This document shows, in pieces, positions 16,606-25,638 of a stretch of 64,000 bases of DNA (position 1 is the first letter of the stretch; the number at the start of each line of letters is the position of its first letter). The notes below the pieces were generated by a model that did no database searches, had not been told where the DNA came from, and saw nothing but the letters and a program-made list of their open reading frames with translations. The translations under genes were made by a program, and so were the position numbers. Source of the stretch: Methylomonas fluvii (GTDB lineage: Bacteria > Pseudomonadota > Gammaproteobacteria > Methylococcales > Methylomonadaceae); contig NZ_JACXST010000004.1 in the NCBI RefSeq assembly GCF_014850975.1, forward strand, positions 1 through 64,000. Direction: 5' to 3'.

Positions 16606-19507
16606 ATTCCCGCTCCCATTGATGCCACTCAACACTATTGACTTTATAAAGCACCGGTTTAGCAGTATTACTTCCTGGAAAACTTACAGCAAAGGCAACT
16701 ACTGGAGGTGTACCTTCTGGCAGATTGGCTCCCTCGCGACCGGGTTCGAGTACATATAAAAGCAACAACCCCCTATCTCGGGATGGCTCAATGTCATTTG
16801 CACCATATCCCCGTATTTCTCGAATTGCGGGACCATTTGGCACTTCCGGTGGCTCTTGCAATTTGCCATCTCGAAGTCTGGCTGGATCAGGCTTCCAGGC
16901 TTTTTGAGTTTTTTCGAGTGCGGCTTCCCAGGTTTTTGCATCGGTGTCGATAAACTCGTCTCTTGGTGACAGGAGTCGTCCAATAGAATAGCGGTCATCA
17001 AAACGGCCGTTATTTTTTCGAATCAGCATATTGACTGCAATGTCCTTAGTTAAACTGAAGTCACCTCCATCACCACCCCCAATCAATGCAATAGTCCATT
17101 TGCTCAGTTCACCGGCATCATTCATTGACCGAATGAATTCGGCGATAAGATTGCTTTTTACCTTGTAGGATTCCGGGTGGGTTAAATAGGCCTCCAGAAA
17201 ATCAATAACCTGGCTTGCCACTCCATCGCGCCAGAGGAATCCATTCCACCGCTGTTTCCCTTTTGCTGTCGACCTCTCAGGGTTTACTTCAGTGGGTTTC
17301 CCAAGCGAGTTAATCAGCTCTAATGTTGCCGCAATGTTTGACTCAAGAATAGTGCAACGCTTGTGAAAAACGACTGTTTCAAGCAGCTTTCCACTGAATG
17401 AAAGCCATAAATCCTTTGCCGCTCTCATCTTTAGACGTGACGTAACCATAAGCACTGGGTGGGATTGCACTTTGAGACCATATTCTTCTGGCGTCGCTCC
17501 ACTGGCAACCATAAGATCAAACTCTTCCCTCAGCTCCTCTGCTGCGTCGGCTATGTGTCCGAACCATTCTGAAAGTTCCGCAGTCGTGTATAGACGGCAT
17601 AAATCCAGATAGCCGGGGCGATATCCAAACCAGCGACCCATCTGCATCAGCGTGTCGTACATCTTGGATGCACGCAAAAAATAACTGACGCAAAGCCCTT
17701 CCAGCGTAAGGCCTCGAGCAAGTTTATCGCCGCCAATCGCAATCACCTTGAGGCCTGTACCCTTGTGTTCGTCATAGTCAAGTGCATCCTTCGCCGTACC
17801 ATTAATCATCCTGATTTCGATATCGGAAATGGTGTCGAATAATGCGGCCTGAATGTCATCCCATGTCACATCTCCTTTCGATGCTTGGTCTGGCTGGATG
17901 GAACGGATTGCCTGGGATGTGGGCTTGAAGTCTTCTTCCCATAAGGCCTTCAGGCGTTGAAGAATCATCTCGTGCTCGATGTTCCGGTGGAGCCTCTGGC
18001 GCATGTGACGAATATGTTCTTCTACCTGTCTGCAAACTTCTTTCTGTACAGAGTTGAAACGCGTGACGTGCACAAGCATTGAACAATGTTCATTCGCCTG
18101 ACCATCAAGTCGGCGAACTGCACAGGCAAGAACAAAGGAGTCTATTGCTTTTGTGATCGATGGAGGCAGATTCTCGGTACCGTTGTGGAGCGGTCTATGG
18201 CCGTTTTTATGTTGTTGCGGCATCCAGCCATTTCGTCCGTCTTCAGTAGCGTAGTCATCCACCAATCGGACAAGAGGCAATCCACTTCGGAAACCTTCCT
18301 GAGTCGTTAGTCCAAATACTTTGGATGGCCCTATATAGTTCGAAGGGGCCGCAAGGTTGATAATGAAGGAAGATGGAAAAAGATCAGGACCTTCATCACG
18401 AGTAACTCCCCGTTCGTGTATGAAAATATTGGCAAATGGGGTGGCTGTGTAACCAACGTAAGCCGACCTGGAGAAAGAATGCAGGATTCTTCGAATCAGT
18501 CTGTTGATGGTTGTTGGTAAATGCTCGTCATCCGGGTTTCCGTCTGCGTCGAATACCTGTTCCTGAGTATCAACAGAAGCGTGGTCGGCTTCGTCATCTA
18601 TTATCAACAGAGGTAGTTTCGTTACGATTTTCTTTACTTTTGGAAGGTCATCGTGGGACTCTGCAAGCCCATGGCTGGCCGCAAGATTGGTGTCGGCGGC
18701 ATGGTTTTGAATCCATTTCAGGAGCTCACGAAGAACGGTCTTGTTCTTTTTTACGACAAAAAGCCAGGGACGTTCTTCTGGTGAGACGGCCAGATTTCTG
18801 GCAACTCTTTTACTAAAGTCGCCGCTATTGGAACGATTGGTTGCACAGTTGGGGTGGATTTCCTTGTCACTGTCGATTTCGCCAACGCCAAGCAGACTTT
18901 TGATATCCCGATCAGTCAATGTTTCATAACCTAAAAAGCCTTCTTCCAATCTTATTTGGGTTTGAGAGCGCAGATTGTTATGAAGGCCAGCGAGTACAAT
19001 GATTATTTTGTATCCAGCATCTGCTGCTTTGCAGATGAGTCCGGTGTAGTTCCCTGTTTTACCCGACTGAACATGGCCGACCACAAGTCCGCGACGGTCC
19101 CAGCGTCCGGTACGGGTTGGGTCTTCCAGCAAAGCCAGAACGGAGTCGCTGGACTTATCCAGAGCCTCAATGGCCTTCCAGGAAAGTTTTTTCTCAAGCC
19201 ATTCCCGATAGCGTTGCCAATAACGCCAGTTTTGTTTTCTCGAAGAATTTAGCCAGTCCTCATGTCCAACATCACTGACAAGGCTGGTATCCTGGCCGAT
19301 CCATTGACTGTTTCGACGAATCAATTCGTCGATTACTCCCTCCCGATCAAGATTTTCCGCCCACTGTGGATTCATTAAGATAACCAGATCAATCTTTTCC
19401 GAGATTGAGGCTGGGGTTATGTTCGATTTGTCTTTGTCGGCAACAAGTAAGACCTGGACGATTTTCACAACATTCTGAAAATTTTCATCTGGTTCTGCCA
19501 CTTTCAA
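16589..19507 (-). CDS. Z1-domain SF2-like ATPase
   Basis: A 972-residue protein with the Z1 domain architecture. A P-loop-like VGHVQSGKTGNYTGL lies near residue 146, a DEAD-like IIDDEADHASVD near 302, YVGYTATPFANIF near 355 (SF2 motif III position), then IAIGGDKLARGLTLEG near 592 and MGRWFGYRPGYLDLCRLY (motif VI-like). Z1 proteins occur with GHKL ATPases, DUF4420 and AIPR genes in defence loci and are thought to remodel or translocate on DNA. It starts directly after the GHKL ATPase stop. All motifs appear intact. Confidence 0.92.
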   Translation of the reverse strand: MKVAEPDENFQNVVKIVQVLLVADKDKSNITPASISEKIDLVILMNPQWAENLDREGVIDELIRRNSQWIGQDTSLVSDVGHEDWLNSSRKQNWRYWQRYREWLEKKLSWKAIEALDKSSDSVLALLEDPTRTGRWDRRGLVVGHVQSGKTGNYTGLICKAADAGYKIIIVLAGLHNNLRSQTQIRLEEGFLGYETLTDRDIKSLLGVGEIDSDKEIHPNCATNRSNSGDFSKRVARNLAVSPEERPWLFVVKKNKTVLRELLKWIQNHAADTNLAASHGLAESHDDLPKVKKIVTKLPLLIIDDEADHASVDTQEQVFDADGNPDDEHLPTTINRLIRRILHSFSRSAYVGYTATPFANIFIHERGVTRDEGPDLFPSSFIINLAAPSNYIGPSKVFGLTTQEGFRSGLPLVRLVDDYATEDGRNGWMPQQHKNGHRPLHNGTENLPPSITKAIDSFVLACAVRRLDGQANEHCSMLVHVTRFNSVQKEVCRQVEEHIRHMRQRLHRNIEHEMILQRLKALWEEDFKPTSQAIRSIQPDQASKGDVTWDDIQAALFDTISDIEIRMINGTAKDALDYDEHKGTGLKVIAIGGDKLARGLTLEGLCVSYFLRASKMYDTLMQMGRWFGYRPGYLDLCRLYTTAELSEWFGHIADAAEELREEFDLMVASGATPEEYGLKVQSHPVLMVTSRLKMRAAKDLWLSFSGKLLETVVFHKRCTILESNIAATLELINSLGKPTEVNPERSTAKGKQRWNGFLWRDGVASQVIDFLEAYLTHPESYKVKSNLIAEFIRSMNDAGELSKWTIALIGGGDGGDFSLTKDIAVNMLIRKNNGRFDDRYSIGRLLSPRDEFIDTDAKTWEAALEKTQKAWKPDPARLRDGKLQEPPEVPNGPAIREIRGYGANDIEPSRDRGLLLLYVLEPGREGANLPEGTPPVVAFAVSFPGSNTAKPVLYKVNSVEWHQWEREYGPAE

Positions 19508-21016
19508 TTACTCCTTGTCATGAGCGTCTGGTTTATCTGGAAGTTTTGAAATTAAATCAGGGTAATTATTAAAGGGATTCATATTAAGAAGCAGAGCCTT
19601 AGCTTGAGCCGGGAGAATTCCCTTGCGAAGAACCATACTCCCATAAACGACAGACAGAACAGTCTCAACTGCAGAAGGATCACCTGCAAATCCTGTTCGA
19701 GGAGTCTCGCGAGCCTCGGTGGTATCCAGCCAGATTCGTTGTACGGGGATTGTTTCTTCGATGATGCTCAGCATTGCCCGAATTTGTGGCTCGATGGCTC
19801 TGGCATCCTCCAGCACCGATTTTATGACTGGATGCTCTGGGTCGATGCGATAGCGAATGCCACCTTTGAAATGTTCTGTCCGCCATGCCTGAGCTAACGG
19901 TTCGTTATTGCCTGTTCGCAGTGTCTGTCCTCGATGGGCGAATACTCGTCTCGCTCGCTCGCGAGTATCTTCCGCCAGTCTGGTAAGTCGTTCCCGGATC
20001 GATACGGGGGGACGCGCACTTGACTTTCGCACATCGATTTTCCATTCAGCATCAGCCGTATTGGGAATATCCAGCCTGATCCTTGCCAGACGGTGGGCTT
20101 CTTCCTTTGTCCAGGACCTTCCACGTCCCAGACCCAGCCAGCTACCAGAGACAAGCAGTCTTTCGTTCCTGTAGACATAGAATCCCTGCTGAGCCGTCCA
20201 GCCATCTGGTCCGGCAGCAGAGTCGTGATCACGGGCTTCTATGCGATCTTTGTGAGGGAGTACATGACAACTGACTTCAACAGATCCATACTCGGTGAGG
20301 ATGCGCTCGGTAGGTGATGACCATGTGGCAGGGTGTCGCGTGAGAAAAGGATCCCAAGGTTCAACACGTTTTCCATTGATTGATATTTGAAGCCGGGATC
20401 CAGATATGAATCGATGAAAAACCATAGCGAGGTGACGCTCAACTCGGTCAATGAGATCAAGGAAATCTTGCTCACAAAAACCTGGAGTAATAATTCTGTC
20501 AGGCATTTCCCATAGAACAATGGTACCGGCTTCCTGAGCGGCATATAGTGGTGCAAGAAACTGAGTCGAATTTTCGTCCGGCCCTTCGAGCAGGTGCCAG
20601 CCATCATCTTCACATGCGGCAAGCACATCAAGATCCCACCTCAAGCAGTTTAAATTTCCAGCCTTGCGACTGGCGACTGTCAGCCTTCGACATTGAGAAA
20701 AAGAGGCTGTTTTGAGTCCCAAGCCAAATCGCCCCAAATCATGCGATTGACGCTCAACGACTGGGTTTCTTTCGCCTAGGCGCATTGCAAGATCAAGCTC
20801 GCAGTCATTCATACCACTTCCGTTATCGAGAACAGAAATAACTGACTGCTTGCCATTCCACTTGAACAGGATGTCCACTTTGCTTGCATTGGCAGCGATA
20901 CTGTTATCAATTATATCAGCCAAAGCGGTAGCCGTAGAGTAACCCAGGCCCCGTAGCGCCTCAAGCATGGCTCCTGCCTTTGGAGGAGCGTTCCGAGACT
21001 TGCTAGGAATCTTCAT
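19508..21016 (-). CDS. MutL/MORC-like GHKL ATPase
   Basis: A 502-residue protein with an N-terminal GHKL (Hsp90/MutL-type) ATP-binding fold. [18 protein letters not shown] (about 32-49) carries the N-box Asn, [12 protein letters not shown] (about 62-73) is the DxGxG motif, and [19 protein letters not shown] (about 95-113) is the lid glycine motif. The rest includes a transducer-like region and helical C-terminus. Bacterial MORC/MutL-like ATPases of this type were described in restriction-modification-linked clusters and are thought to clamp or loop DNA in an ATP-dependent way. Its start overlaps the upstream sigma-fusion gene by 14 bases. Confidence 0.9.
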   Translation of the reverse strand: MKIPSKSRNAPPKAGAMLEALRGLGYSTATALADIIDNSIAANASKVDILFKWNGKQSVISVLDNGSGMNDCELDLAMRLGERNPVVERQSHDLGRFGLGLKTASFSQCRRLTVASRKAGNLNCLRWDLDVLAACEDDGWHLLEGPDENSTQFLAPLYAAQEAGTIVLWEMPDRIITPGFCEQDFLDLIDRVERHLAMVFHRFISGSRLQISINGKRVEPWDPFLTRHPATWSSPTERILTEYGSVEVSCHVLPHKDRIEARDHDSAAGPDGWTAQQGFYVYRNERLLVSGSWLGLGRGRSWTKEEAHRLARIRLDIPNTADAEWKIDVRKSSARPPVSIRERLTRLAEDTRERARRVFAHRGQTLRTGNNEPLAQAWRTEHFKGGIRYRIDPEHPVIKSVLEDARAIEPQIRAMLSIIEETIPVQRIWLDTTEARETPRTGFAGDPSAVETVLSVVYGSMVLRKGILPAQAKALLLNMNPFNNYPDLISKLPDKPDAHDKE

Positions 21017-23195
21017 TTTCCTCTAGCTCTTCTTGTTTCTTTTGTTTGGGTATTTCAATGAAGTCTCTGAGACCTTCAATGCGAGAGGGATATCTCAATT
21101 TAATCAGCGCCTTGGCCTCAATCTGGCGAATGCGTTCGCGCGTAAGCATAAAGACCTGTCCGATTTCCTCCAGAGTTTGTTCGTCATTCTCGTTCAGGCC
21201 GAATCGTAAACGAAGTACTTCGGATTCTTTGGAGTTCAGTGTATCCAGCATGCGTTCCAATTCGTCATGGAGTGCAATCTGCATTGCTGATTCTTCAGGG
21301 CCAGACGTTGCGGAAAAAAAGAATTCTGCGTTCGTGGCATCTTCAATAATCAGAGAATCAATGGGGACAATTTCAGAAGAAGCTCTTAATGCTTTTGTTA
21401 CCTTTTCTATCGGGATAGACAAATGTCTTGCTATGTTGGCAGCATCAGCAGTCTGCCCCGTAGTCTGCTCAATTCTGTCTCTGGCCCATTCGACTTGATT
21501 GACTGATTCGATCATATGCACGGGAACTCGAATCAAGCGAGCCTGATCGGCAATCGCACGAGTAATTGACTGTCGTATCCACCAGGTGGCATAGGTTGAA
21601 AACTTGAAGCCGCGTCGATAATCGAATTTCTCGACGGCCTTGATCAGGCCAAGATTGCCTTCCTGAATCAGATCCAGGAATGACAATCCCCTACGTACAT
21701 ATTTTCTGGCGATCGAGTAAACAAGTCTGAGGTTGGACTCAACCATGCGGGATTTAGCCCTTGTCACTTTATCAAGTGCAAATTCAAGAGCAAAGTGGGC
21801 AACTGGATCCGTTTTAGATTGGCCAAGTCTGTTACAAAGAACATCCAAAAATGCCCCTGACAATCTGACTTCCCGCAGGGAGTCGAGCATGATGTGATTG
21901 TTTTCCTTTGATAAATTAGGAAGTAAGTCGCGAATAGTTTCGATTTGAACAGTTAAGTCAGAGGCGGGATTCTCACCAATATCTTCGTTATCTTCCTGGA
22001 AAGGGTAGATTTCATCGGCTGAGCCATTATCTTCAGGCAGAATGATGGCCTGGCGGTTAACCATTGTCCCCAACGGTAATTCATTCATCAGAATCCTGTC
22101 AGCCACACAAAGAATTTCCGTTATGGCAGGAACAGAGCCCGAAACTGCAATTAGAGCCTCCTCCAATCCCTTTTCAATAATGTTACCGATTTCAGCTTCA
22201 CCCTCTCTCGAAAGCAGGCTCACTGTCTTTGCCATATCTTTTTCGTAGAGCCGTTGGGGGGCGATATTTTGGGAAGTCAGTTCACTCAGAAAGGAAAGAG
22301 CCTCGTTGGCAATGTCTTCGACGCCCTCGTCCATGGGAATAGGGATATCAGGCATCAACCATTCGACATCGTCTACAATCACTCCCTGCTCTTCCAGGAT
22401 AGAGGCAAGGCGGCTCTCCAGTTCCCGAGCTGAGACCCCTTTATGATCCAGAGCAATCTTTTCTAGGGCCTGTTGCACTGTATAGTGTTCCCGATCAGAG
22501 TCCTCTTCATATTCCAGAGCAATATCCTCGATCCAACGATGTGATGCATGACGCTCTTGTATGGCGACGACAAACAGGCGAAGCACTTCGCCACGAATTT
22601 CATCATCCCATATTCGCCTGTTATTTCGACTGCTGTCTGGCAGGTCAACATCGACATCAGACCAGTCTTCGTCATTGTCGATTGGGATGTGTGCCGAAAT
22701 AGCTTGATGAGTTACTGAAACCCTTGCCAGGCATTCATCATCCTGAGGCGGTGGAGGTGAATCTTCTTCTGACTTCCAGCCTGAAAGATCAAATGCTTCA
22801 TCAGAAGAGTTTAACTGGTTGGGTTTTTCGCTTTCATTTGATTCATGATGCGATTGCGTTGCCCCGGCATATACATTGCTTTCAAGCTCGGACAGAAATT
22901 TTTTTAACAGTTCGGCAAGACTGTCCATCTTCCTGCCCAATGCAATAGTGAGCGCATCATTTCCCTCGTTGTCCCGCATTCGAGGGTCGGCGCCGGCCTC
23001 AAGAAGAATCCTGCAGGTTTCAGCATGTCCTTTAGATGCAGCAAGAATAAGGGGGGATCGCCCCTTTTCGTCAATGGCGTTGACTTCGATTCCGCGGCGA
23101 ATATGCAGGCGAACGGCAGCTTGAACCCCGGAGAGCACAGCCATTTTGAGAAGTGGGTTTAAGAGTTTTTCTGGTTTCAGAAATACATTAGTCAC
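21003..23195 (-). CDS. Ankyrin-repeat/sigma-70 fusion protein, first gene of defence operon
   Basis: A 730-residue protein starting at GTG 23195. Residues ~18-100 contain ankyrin-type repeats ([46 protein letters not shown]). The middle (~110-440) is acidic and of unknown fold. The C-terminal third is a housekeeping-like sigma-70: region 2 ([33 protein letters not shown], ~482-560), region 3 and region 4 with a complete helix-turn-helix ([20 protein letters not shown], ~680-700). It overlaps the GHKL gene and so belongs to the same operon. A sigma-like protein is, as I recall, the first component of Mza systems. Whether it directs transcription or senses phage sigma/RNA polymerase interaction is unknown. 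Confidence 0.88.
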   Translation of the reverse strand: MTNVFLKPEKLLNPLLKMAVLSGVQAAVRLHIRRGIEVNAIDEKGRSPLILAASKGHAETCRILLEAGADPRMRDNEGNDALTIALGRKMDSLAELLKKFLSELESNVYAGATQSHHESNESEKPNQLNSSDEAFDLSGWKSEEDSPPPPQDDECLARVSVTHQAISAHIPIDNDEDWSDVDVDLPDSSRNNRRIWDDEIRGEVLRLFVVAIQERHASHRWIEDIALEYEEDSDREHYTVQQALEKIALDHKGVSARELESRLASILEEQGVIVDDVEWLMPDIPIPMDEGVEDIANEALSFLSELTSQNIAPQRLYEKDMAKTVSLLSREGEAEIGNIIEKGLEEALIAVSGSVPAITEILCVADRILMNELPLGTMVNRQAIILPEDNGSADEIYPFQEDNEDIGENPASDLTVQIETIRDLLPNLSKENNHIMLDSLREVRLSGAFLDVLCNRLGQSKTDPVAHFALEFALDKVTRAKSRMVESNLRLVYSIARKYVRRGLSFLDLIQEGNLGLIKAVEKFDYRRGFKFSTYATWWIRQSITRAIADQARLIRVPVHMIESVNQVEWARDRIEQTTGQTADAANIARHLSIPIEKVTKALRASSEIVPIDSLIIEDATNAEFFFSATSGPEESAMQIALHDELERMLDTLNSKESEVLRLRFGLNENDEQTLEEIGQVFMLTRERIRQIEAKALIKLRYPSRIEGLRDFIEIPKQKKQEELEENEDS

Positions 23196-23610
23196 GTCAT
23201 GCCATCCATAGAAACGTAGTCCAAATGTACCTGGGAGTCAGATTAGAGAGCCAAATGATCTTTAAGCCAGAGCCTGGACGATCGCGCTGAGGCTGCGTTA
23301 AATTTATCGGCGGTTTGATACCATGATAATTATAGCGGCTTGCAATCGAAAACGCCCAAACCTGCACTCAGCGCAATTTTCGACCGGAATTAAATACAAC
23401 TCTGCGATACGAAGTCGCTTACAAAAGTTGTTCCACTTAACAAAGATGGAACCGCCCGTGCAGATAACATAGAGTGGATTTCAGCTATGTGCATGCCAAC
23501 ATATTAGATATTGCTATTTTTTACCTTTTCGAGGGGATGGGCAAAAATAGCCATTAAAAACCCCGCCATTAGCGGGTTTTACTTCCATCAAGGTCGTGAT
23601 GGTTAATTGG
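23196..23610. promoter_or_regulatory. Intergenic region: sigma-fusion promoter side and hicB terminator side
   Basis: No gene of convincing quality is seen here. The defence operon promoter should lie within this stretch, reading left; a TATAAT-like box is present on the minus strand around 23327-23332, though no good -35 accompanies it. The same place carries a 22-base sequence (23331-23352) resembling the terminal unit of the 502-bp mini-transposon. The right end holds the hicB terminator described separately. Confidence 0.4.
23557..23580 (-). terminator. Rho-independent terminator after hicB
   Basis: On the minus strand the sequence reads AAAACCCGC, loop, GCGGGGTTTTT: a GC-rich stem of about nine pairs closed by a short loop and followed by a T-run. 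It lies 30 bases past the hicB stop and suits termination of the hicAB transcript. The stem is also A-rich on the other side, so it may work in both directions. Confidence 0.75.
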
Positions 23611-24024
23611 TTAATGCACGACTAATTCCAATGTTTTGCCAATCGCATGCAAGGCATTGGCAATCGAATCGATTTTTGATGGATGTCTAAGCCTTAAGAG
23701 CCTTGTTACATCCTGCGGTTTTACTTCAAGCTTTCTAGCTAAATCAATTGGGCGAACGTGTTCAGTCACCATTGCATTCAACAACAGAACTTTTGCCCAA
23801 AGCGAAGCGTTCAGTTCTACAACATTCTGCCCTTCTACCGGTACCGATGGCATAGGTACCGAACGCTCATCTTCGAAATAAAATTCGAGCGCGGTTTCAA
23901 GTGCGTCCTTCGCCATTTCCAAAGCTTCATCCATGGTTTGGCCTTCTGTTAGCGCCTCTGGAATATCTTGAAAGCTGACAAAAAAACCGGTACCGGTTTT
24001 CTCAACTGTAATGGGATAACGCAT
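23611..24024 (-). CDS. hicB: HicB antitoxin
   Basis: A 137-residue antitoxin from ATG 24024, preferred over the longer frame to 24072 because GGAGTG lies just upstream. The N-terminal HicB partial RNase-H-like fold reads MRYPITVEKTGTGFFVSFQDIPEALTEGQTMDEALEMAKDAL. The C-terminal half is an XRE-like helix-turn-helix (RPIDLARKLEVKPQDVTRLL). HicB neutralises the HicA mRNA interferase and represses the operon. The gene follows hicA on the same strand, with a 119-base gap holding a terminator-like hairpin. Confidence 0.92.
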   Translation of the reverse strand: MRYPITVEKTGTGFFVSFQDIPEALTEGQTMDEALEMAKDALETALEFYFEDERSVPMPSVPVEGQNVVELNASLWAKVLLLNAMVTEHVRPIDLARKLEVKPQDVTRLLRLRHPSKIDSIANALHAIGKTLELVVH

Positions 24025-24077
24025 ACTCTTACACTCCGATTTTAACGACGATTCACTCGTTTTTATGATCAAACAAA

Positions 24078-24105
24078 ACGGCTACCACTGGTTAGTGATA
24101 GCCGT
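24078..24105 (-). terminator. Hairpin with T-run between hicA and hicB
   Basis: On the minus strand, arms ACGGCTATCAC and GTGGTAGCCGT (one mismatched pair) enclose TAACCA and are followed by TTTTGTTT. This looks like an intrinsic terminator or attenuator placed between toxin and antitoxin, which would lower hicB read-through from the hicA promoter unless hicB has its own promoter. Confidence 0.6.
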
Positions 24106-24143
24106 CATTAAGATCATCTATACATTAATTTTTTACGCTTACT

Positions 24144-24320
24144 CTATTCGCTCAGGCCAAGTTGTTTCATGATGGCTTTACGAAGCGGCTCGCTTATTTC
24201 TGCCGCATGTCGTGGCAGTGTGGATTGCCTGTCATCTAAATACAATTTAGTGTGTTTCTTACCTTCTTTGAAGGTTACGCCTTTCGACTTTAGCCATTTT
24301 GCAAACTCACTCGACTTCAT
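24144..24320 (-). CDS. hicA: HicA mRNA interferase toxin
   Basis: A 58-residue toxin with the HicA fold: MKSSEFAKWLKSKGVTF, then EGKKHTKLYL, then QSTLPRHAAEISEPLRKAI and a short C-terminal helix. The catalytic His usually lies in the ...G.H...Y/L... strand; here GKKHTKLYL fits, and the second LPRH motif is present. HicA cleaves mRNA in a ribosome-independent manner and is held off by HicB. The gene is short and easily missed; it is complete and begins at ATG 24320. Confidence 0.9.
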   Translation of the reverse strand: MKSSEFAKWLKSKGVTFKEGKKHTKLYLDDRQSTLPRHAAEISEPLRKAIMKQLGLSE

Positions 24321-24350
24321 CCCGCAGCCTTACCAGATTAACATGGTCAA

Positions 24351-24374
24351 ATTATAAACAAAAATGTTTATAAT
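24351..24374. promoter_or_regulatory. Palindromic operator of hicAB
   Basis: Perfect inverted repeat ATTATAAAC-AAAAAT-GTTTATAAT, 30 bases upstream of the hicA ATG. The arm TTATAAT also resembles a -10 box, so HicB binding here would block the promoter. The role is inferred from position and symmetry. Confidence 0.7.
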
Positions 24375-24523
24375 ATCAAACCAATTCAACATAACTGAGT
24401 ATGATGGGACGGAAATGACGAGTATTTCTTGCACGAATGCGACGATGAAATTCTGTCAATAGCCTGCATAATTGTTTTTTATTGCAGTATTGTCAGTCAC
24501 ACCAGTAAAGCAGATGAAACTGC

Positions 24524-24718
24524 TTAGGCCAGTACAATCATACCTGCAGCTTCATCTGCCTCACCTTCTTCCAGAGCCGCCATGCTAGGATACAACACCA
24601 CCGACTCATCGGTGATACCGAGAACACGGCCACTTTTCAGCTCCACAATATCAACCAAGATTCCGCCGCCAGAATCCCACGAAGACACTGATTTCACATA
24701 TTCTGTATCAAGTTCCAT
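24524..24718 (-). CDS. Small conserved-looking protein of unknown function, possibly KorA-controlled
   Basis: A 64-residue acidic protein (MELDTEYVKSVSSWDSGGG..., ending EADEAAGMIVLA) with a good GGAGG ribosome-binding site directly before the ATG. No domain is recognised. The N-terminal part has alternating hydrophobic residues suggesting a small beta structure (GGGILVDIVELKSGRVLGI). A perfect 14-bp palindrome resembling the IncP KorA operator lies 16 bases upstream of its start, so plasmid-level regulation is likely. A weak hairpin AAGCAG/CTGCTT overlaps its 3' end. Confidence 0.6.
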   Translation of the reverse strand: MELDTEYVKSVSSWDSGGGILVDIVELKSGRVLGITDESVVLYPSMAALEEGEADEAAGMIVLA

Positions 24719-24733
24719 AAAGCCTCCAATTGT

Positions 24734-24747
24734 GTTTTAGCTAAAAC
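24734..24747. promoter_or_regulatory. KorA-like operator palindrome
   Basis: GTTTTAGCTAAAAC is a perfect 14-bp palindrome with the TTTAGCTAAA core of the IncP-1 KorA operator (GTTTAGCTAAAC), one extra T/A pair per arm. It sits in the divergent gap between the 64-residue gene (minus) and umuD (plus), where it could control either or both. No korA gene is in the window. Confidence 0.55.
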
Positions 24748-24814
24748 GGTGCATTGACCGATAGTTTTTTTTTGATTATTGTACATAATTCAAAATACTA
24801 AGCAATTCAGATTC

Positions 24815-25414
24815 ATGCAAAATTATTCCGCCACTAAACGCGGTGGCAAACGGCAAGGCGCCGGCCGAAAAAGCGGCACCGGGACATACGGTGAAACTAC
24901 CAAGGCTATTCGAGTACCCGAAAGCCTAGTTCCCGCAATCAAAACTTTACTCGACGAGCAAAGACGCCAGTTCGAGCAATTGGCTCGAACCTCGGCAAGC
25001 GTTTTTGTTCCGGCCGCAAACCCAAGCAAACTAGCCATGCCGTTATGCGTCGGCAAAGTCGCGGTCGGTTTTCCTTTGCAGGCAGACTATTACGTTGATA
25101 AAACCCTAGACCTCAACGAGCTACTGGTACAAAAGCCTGCAGCAACCTGCTTTATTCGCGCCCCAGGTGTGTCAATGCTAGGCGCCGGCGTCCATCCCAA
25201 CGATATTCTGGTCGTCGACCGCTCCATCGAGCCGGTGCCGGGTAAGATCGTCATTTGCGCACTCAACGGCGAACTGACGGTTAAGCGGCTGGCGTGCGAA
25301 AACAAACAATGGACGCTAAAAGCAGATAATCCGGATTATCCGGACATCATGCTCAGATCCGATTTAGAGCTGGTGGTCTGGGGCGTGGTGACTAATATTA
25401 TTCATGCCGTGTAA
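24815..25414 (+). CDS. umuD: UmuD-like S24 autoprotease (translesion polymerase V subunit)
   Basis: A 199-residue protein from ATG 24815 (a TTG at 24779 would add twelve residues). The C-terminal domain is UmuD-like: GFPLQADYYVDKTLDLNELLVQKPAATCFIRAPGVSM with the nucleophile Ser, PNDILVVDRSIEPVPGKIV, and GELTVKRL with the catalytic Lys, ending VVWGVVTNII. The self-cleavage site would be at ...AVGFP. The N-terminal ~75 residues are longer than in E. coli UmuD and include a basic RGGKRQGAGRKSGTG segment. The normal partner umuC follows only as a decayed fragment, so this protein cannot form PolV from this locus. Confidence 0.85.
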   Translation: MQNYSATKRGGKRQGAGRKSGTGTYGETTKAIRVPESLVPAIKTLLDEQRRQFEQLARTSASVFVPAANPSKLAMPLCVGKVAVGFPLQADYYVDKTLDLNELLVQKPAATCFIRAPGVSMLGAGVHPNDILVVDRSIEPVPGKIVICALNGELTVKRLACENKQWTLKADNPDYPDIMLRSDLELVVWGVVTNIIHAV

Positions 25415-25611
25415 TGCCGCCGTTATTGGCCCTAGTCAATTGCAAAAATTTCGTCCGCTGTGGAAAGTCACTTGCACCTTCAGGCTCTCTCGCAACGGGA
25501 CGTATTCATACCGCTCCTATCGTTCACCCATCAGTAAAAAACCATGTTGTTTTTTGGAGTTATTGCGTCCGCCGCGACTCAAGCGTCGTAGGAAAGGATG
25601 TGGTTAAATAA
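25414..25611 (+). pseudogene. umuC: Decayed umuC 5' fragment
   Basis: Directly at the umuD stop, in the position of umuC, the frame reads PPLLALVNCKNFVRCGKSLAPSGSL, close to the UmuC N-terminus (ALVDCNNFYVSCERVFxPSL), including the metal-binding Asp region changed to Asn. After about 25 residues similarity fades, and the frame stops at 25611. Full UmuC is about 420 residues, so more than 85 percent is missing. The fragment ends where a sequence resembling the end of the Tn3-family element of this window begins, which suggests loss by transposition or deletion. Confidence 0.65.
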
Positions 25612-25638
25612 ACGACAATAAAAGTCCCATAGGACTAT
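25600..25638. repeat. Solitary sequence resembling the Tn3-family terminal inverted repeat
   Basis: The run AAACGACAATAAAAGTCCCA followed by TAGGA matches the terminal repeat of the transposon at 38642-48615 (AAACGACACCAAAGTCCCA followed by YAGGA) with three differences over 24 bases; the outermost bases are less alike. No second end or transposase is nearby, so it may be a relic of a related element that removed most of umuC. Confidence 0.5.

Noticed and set aside
24169-24357. Plus-strand frame over hicA
   Set aside because: The minus strand encodes a complete HicA with proper context; the plus frame is a shadow.
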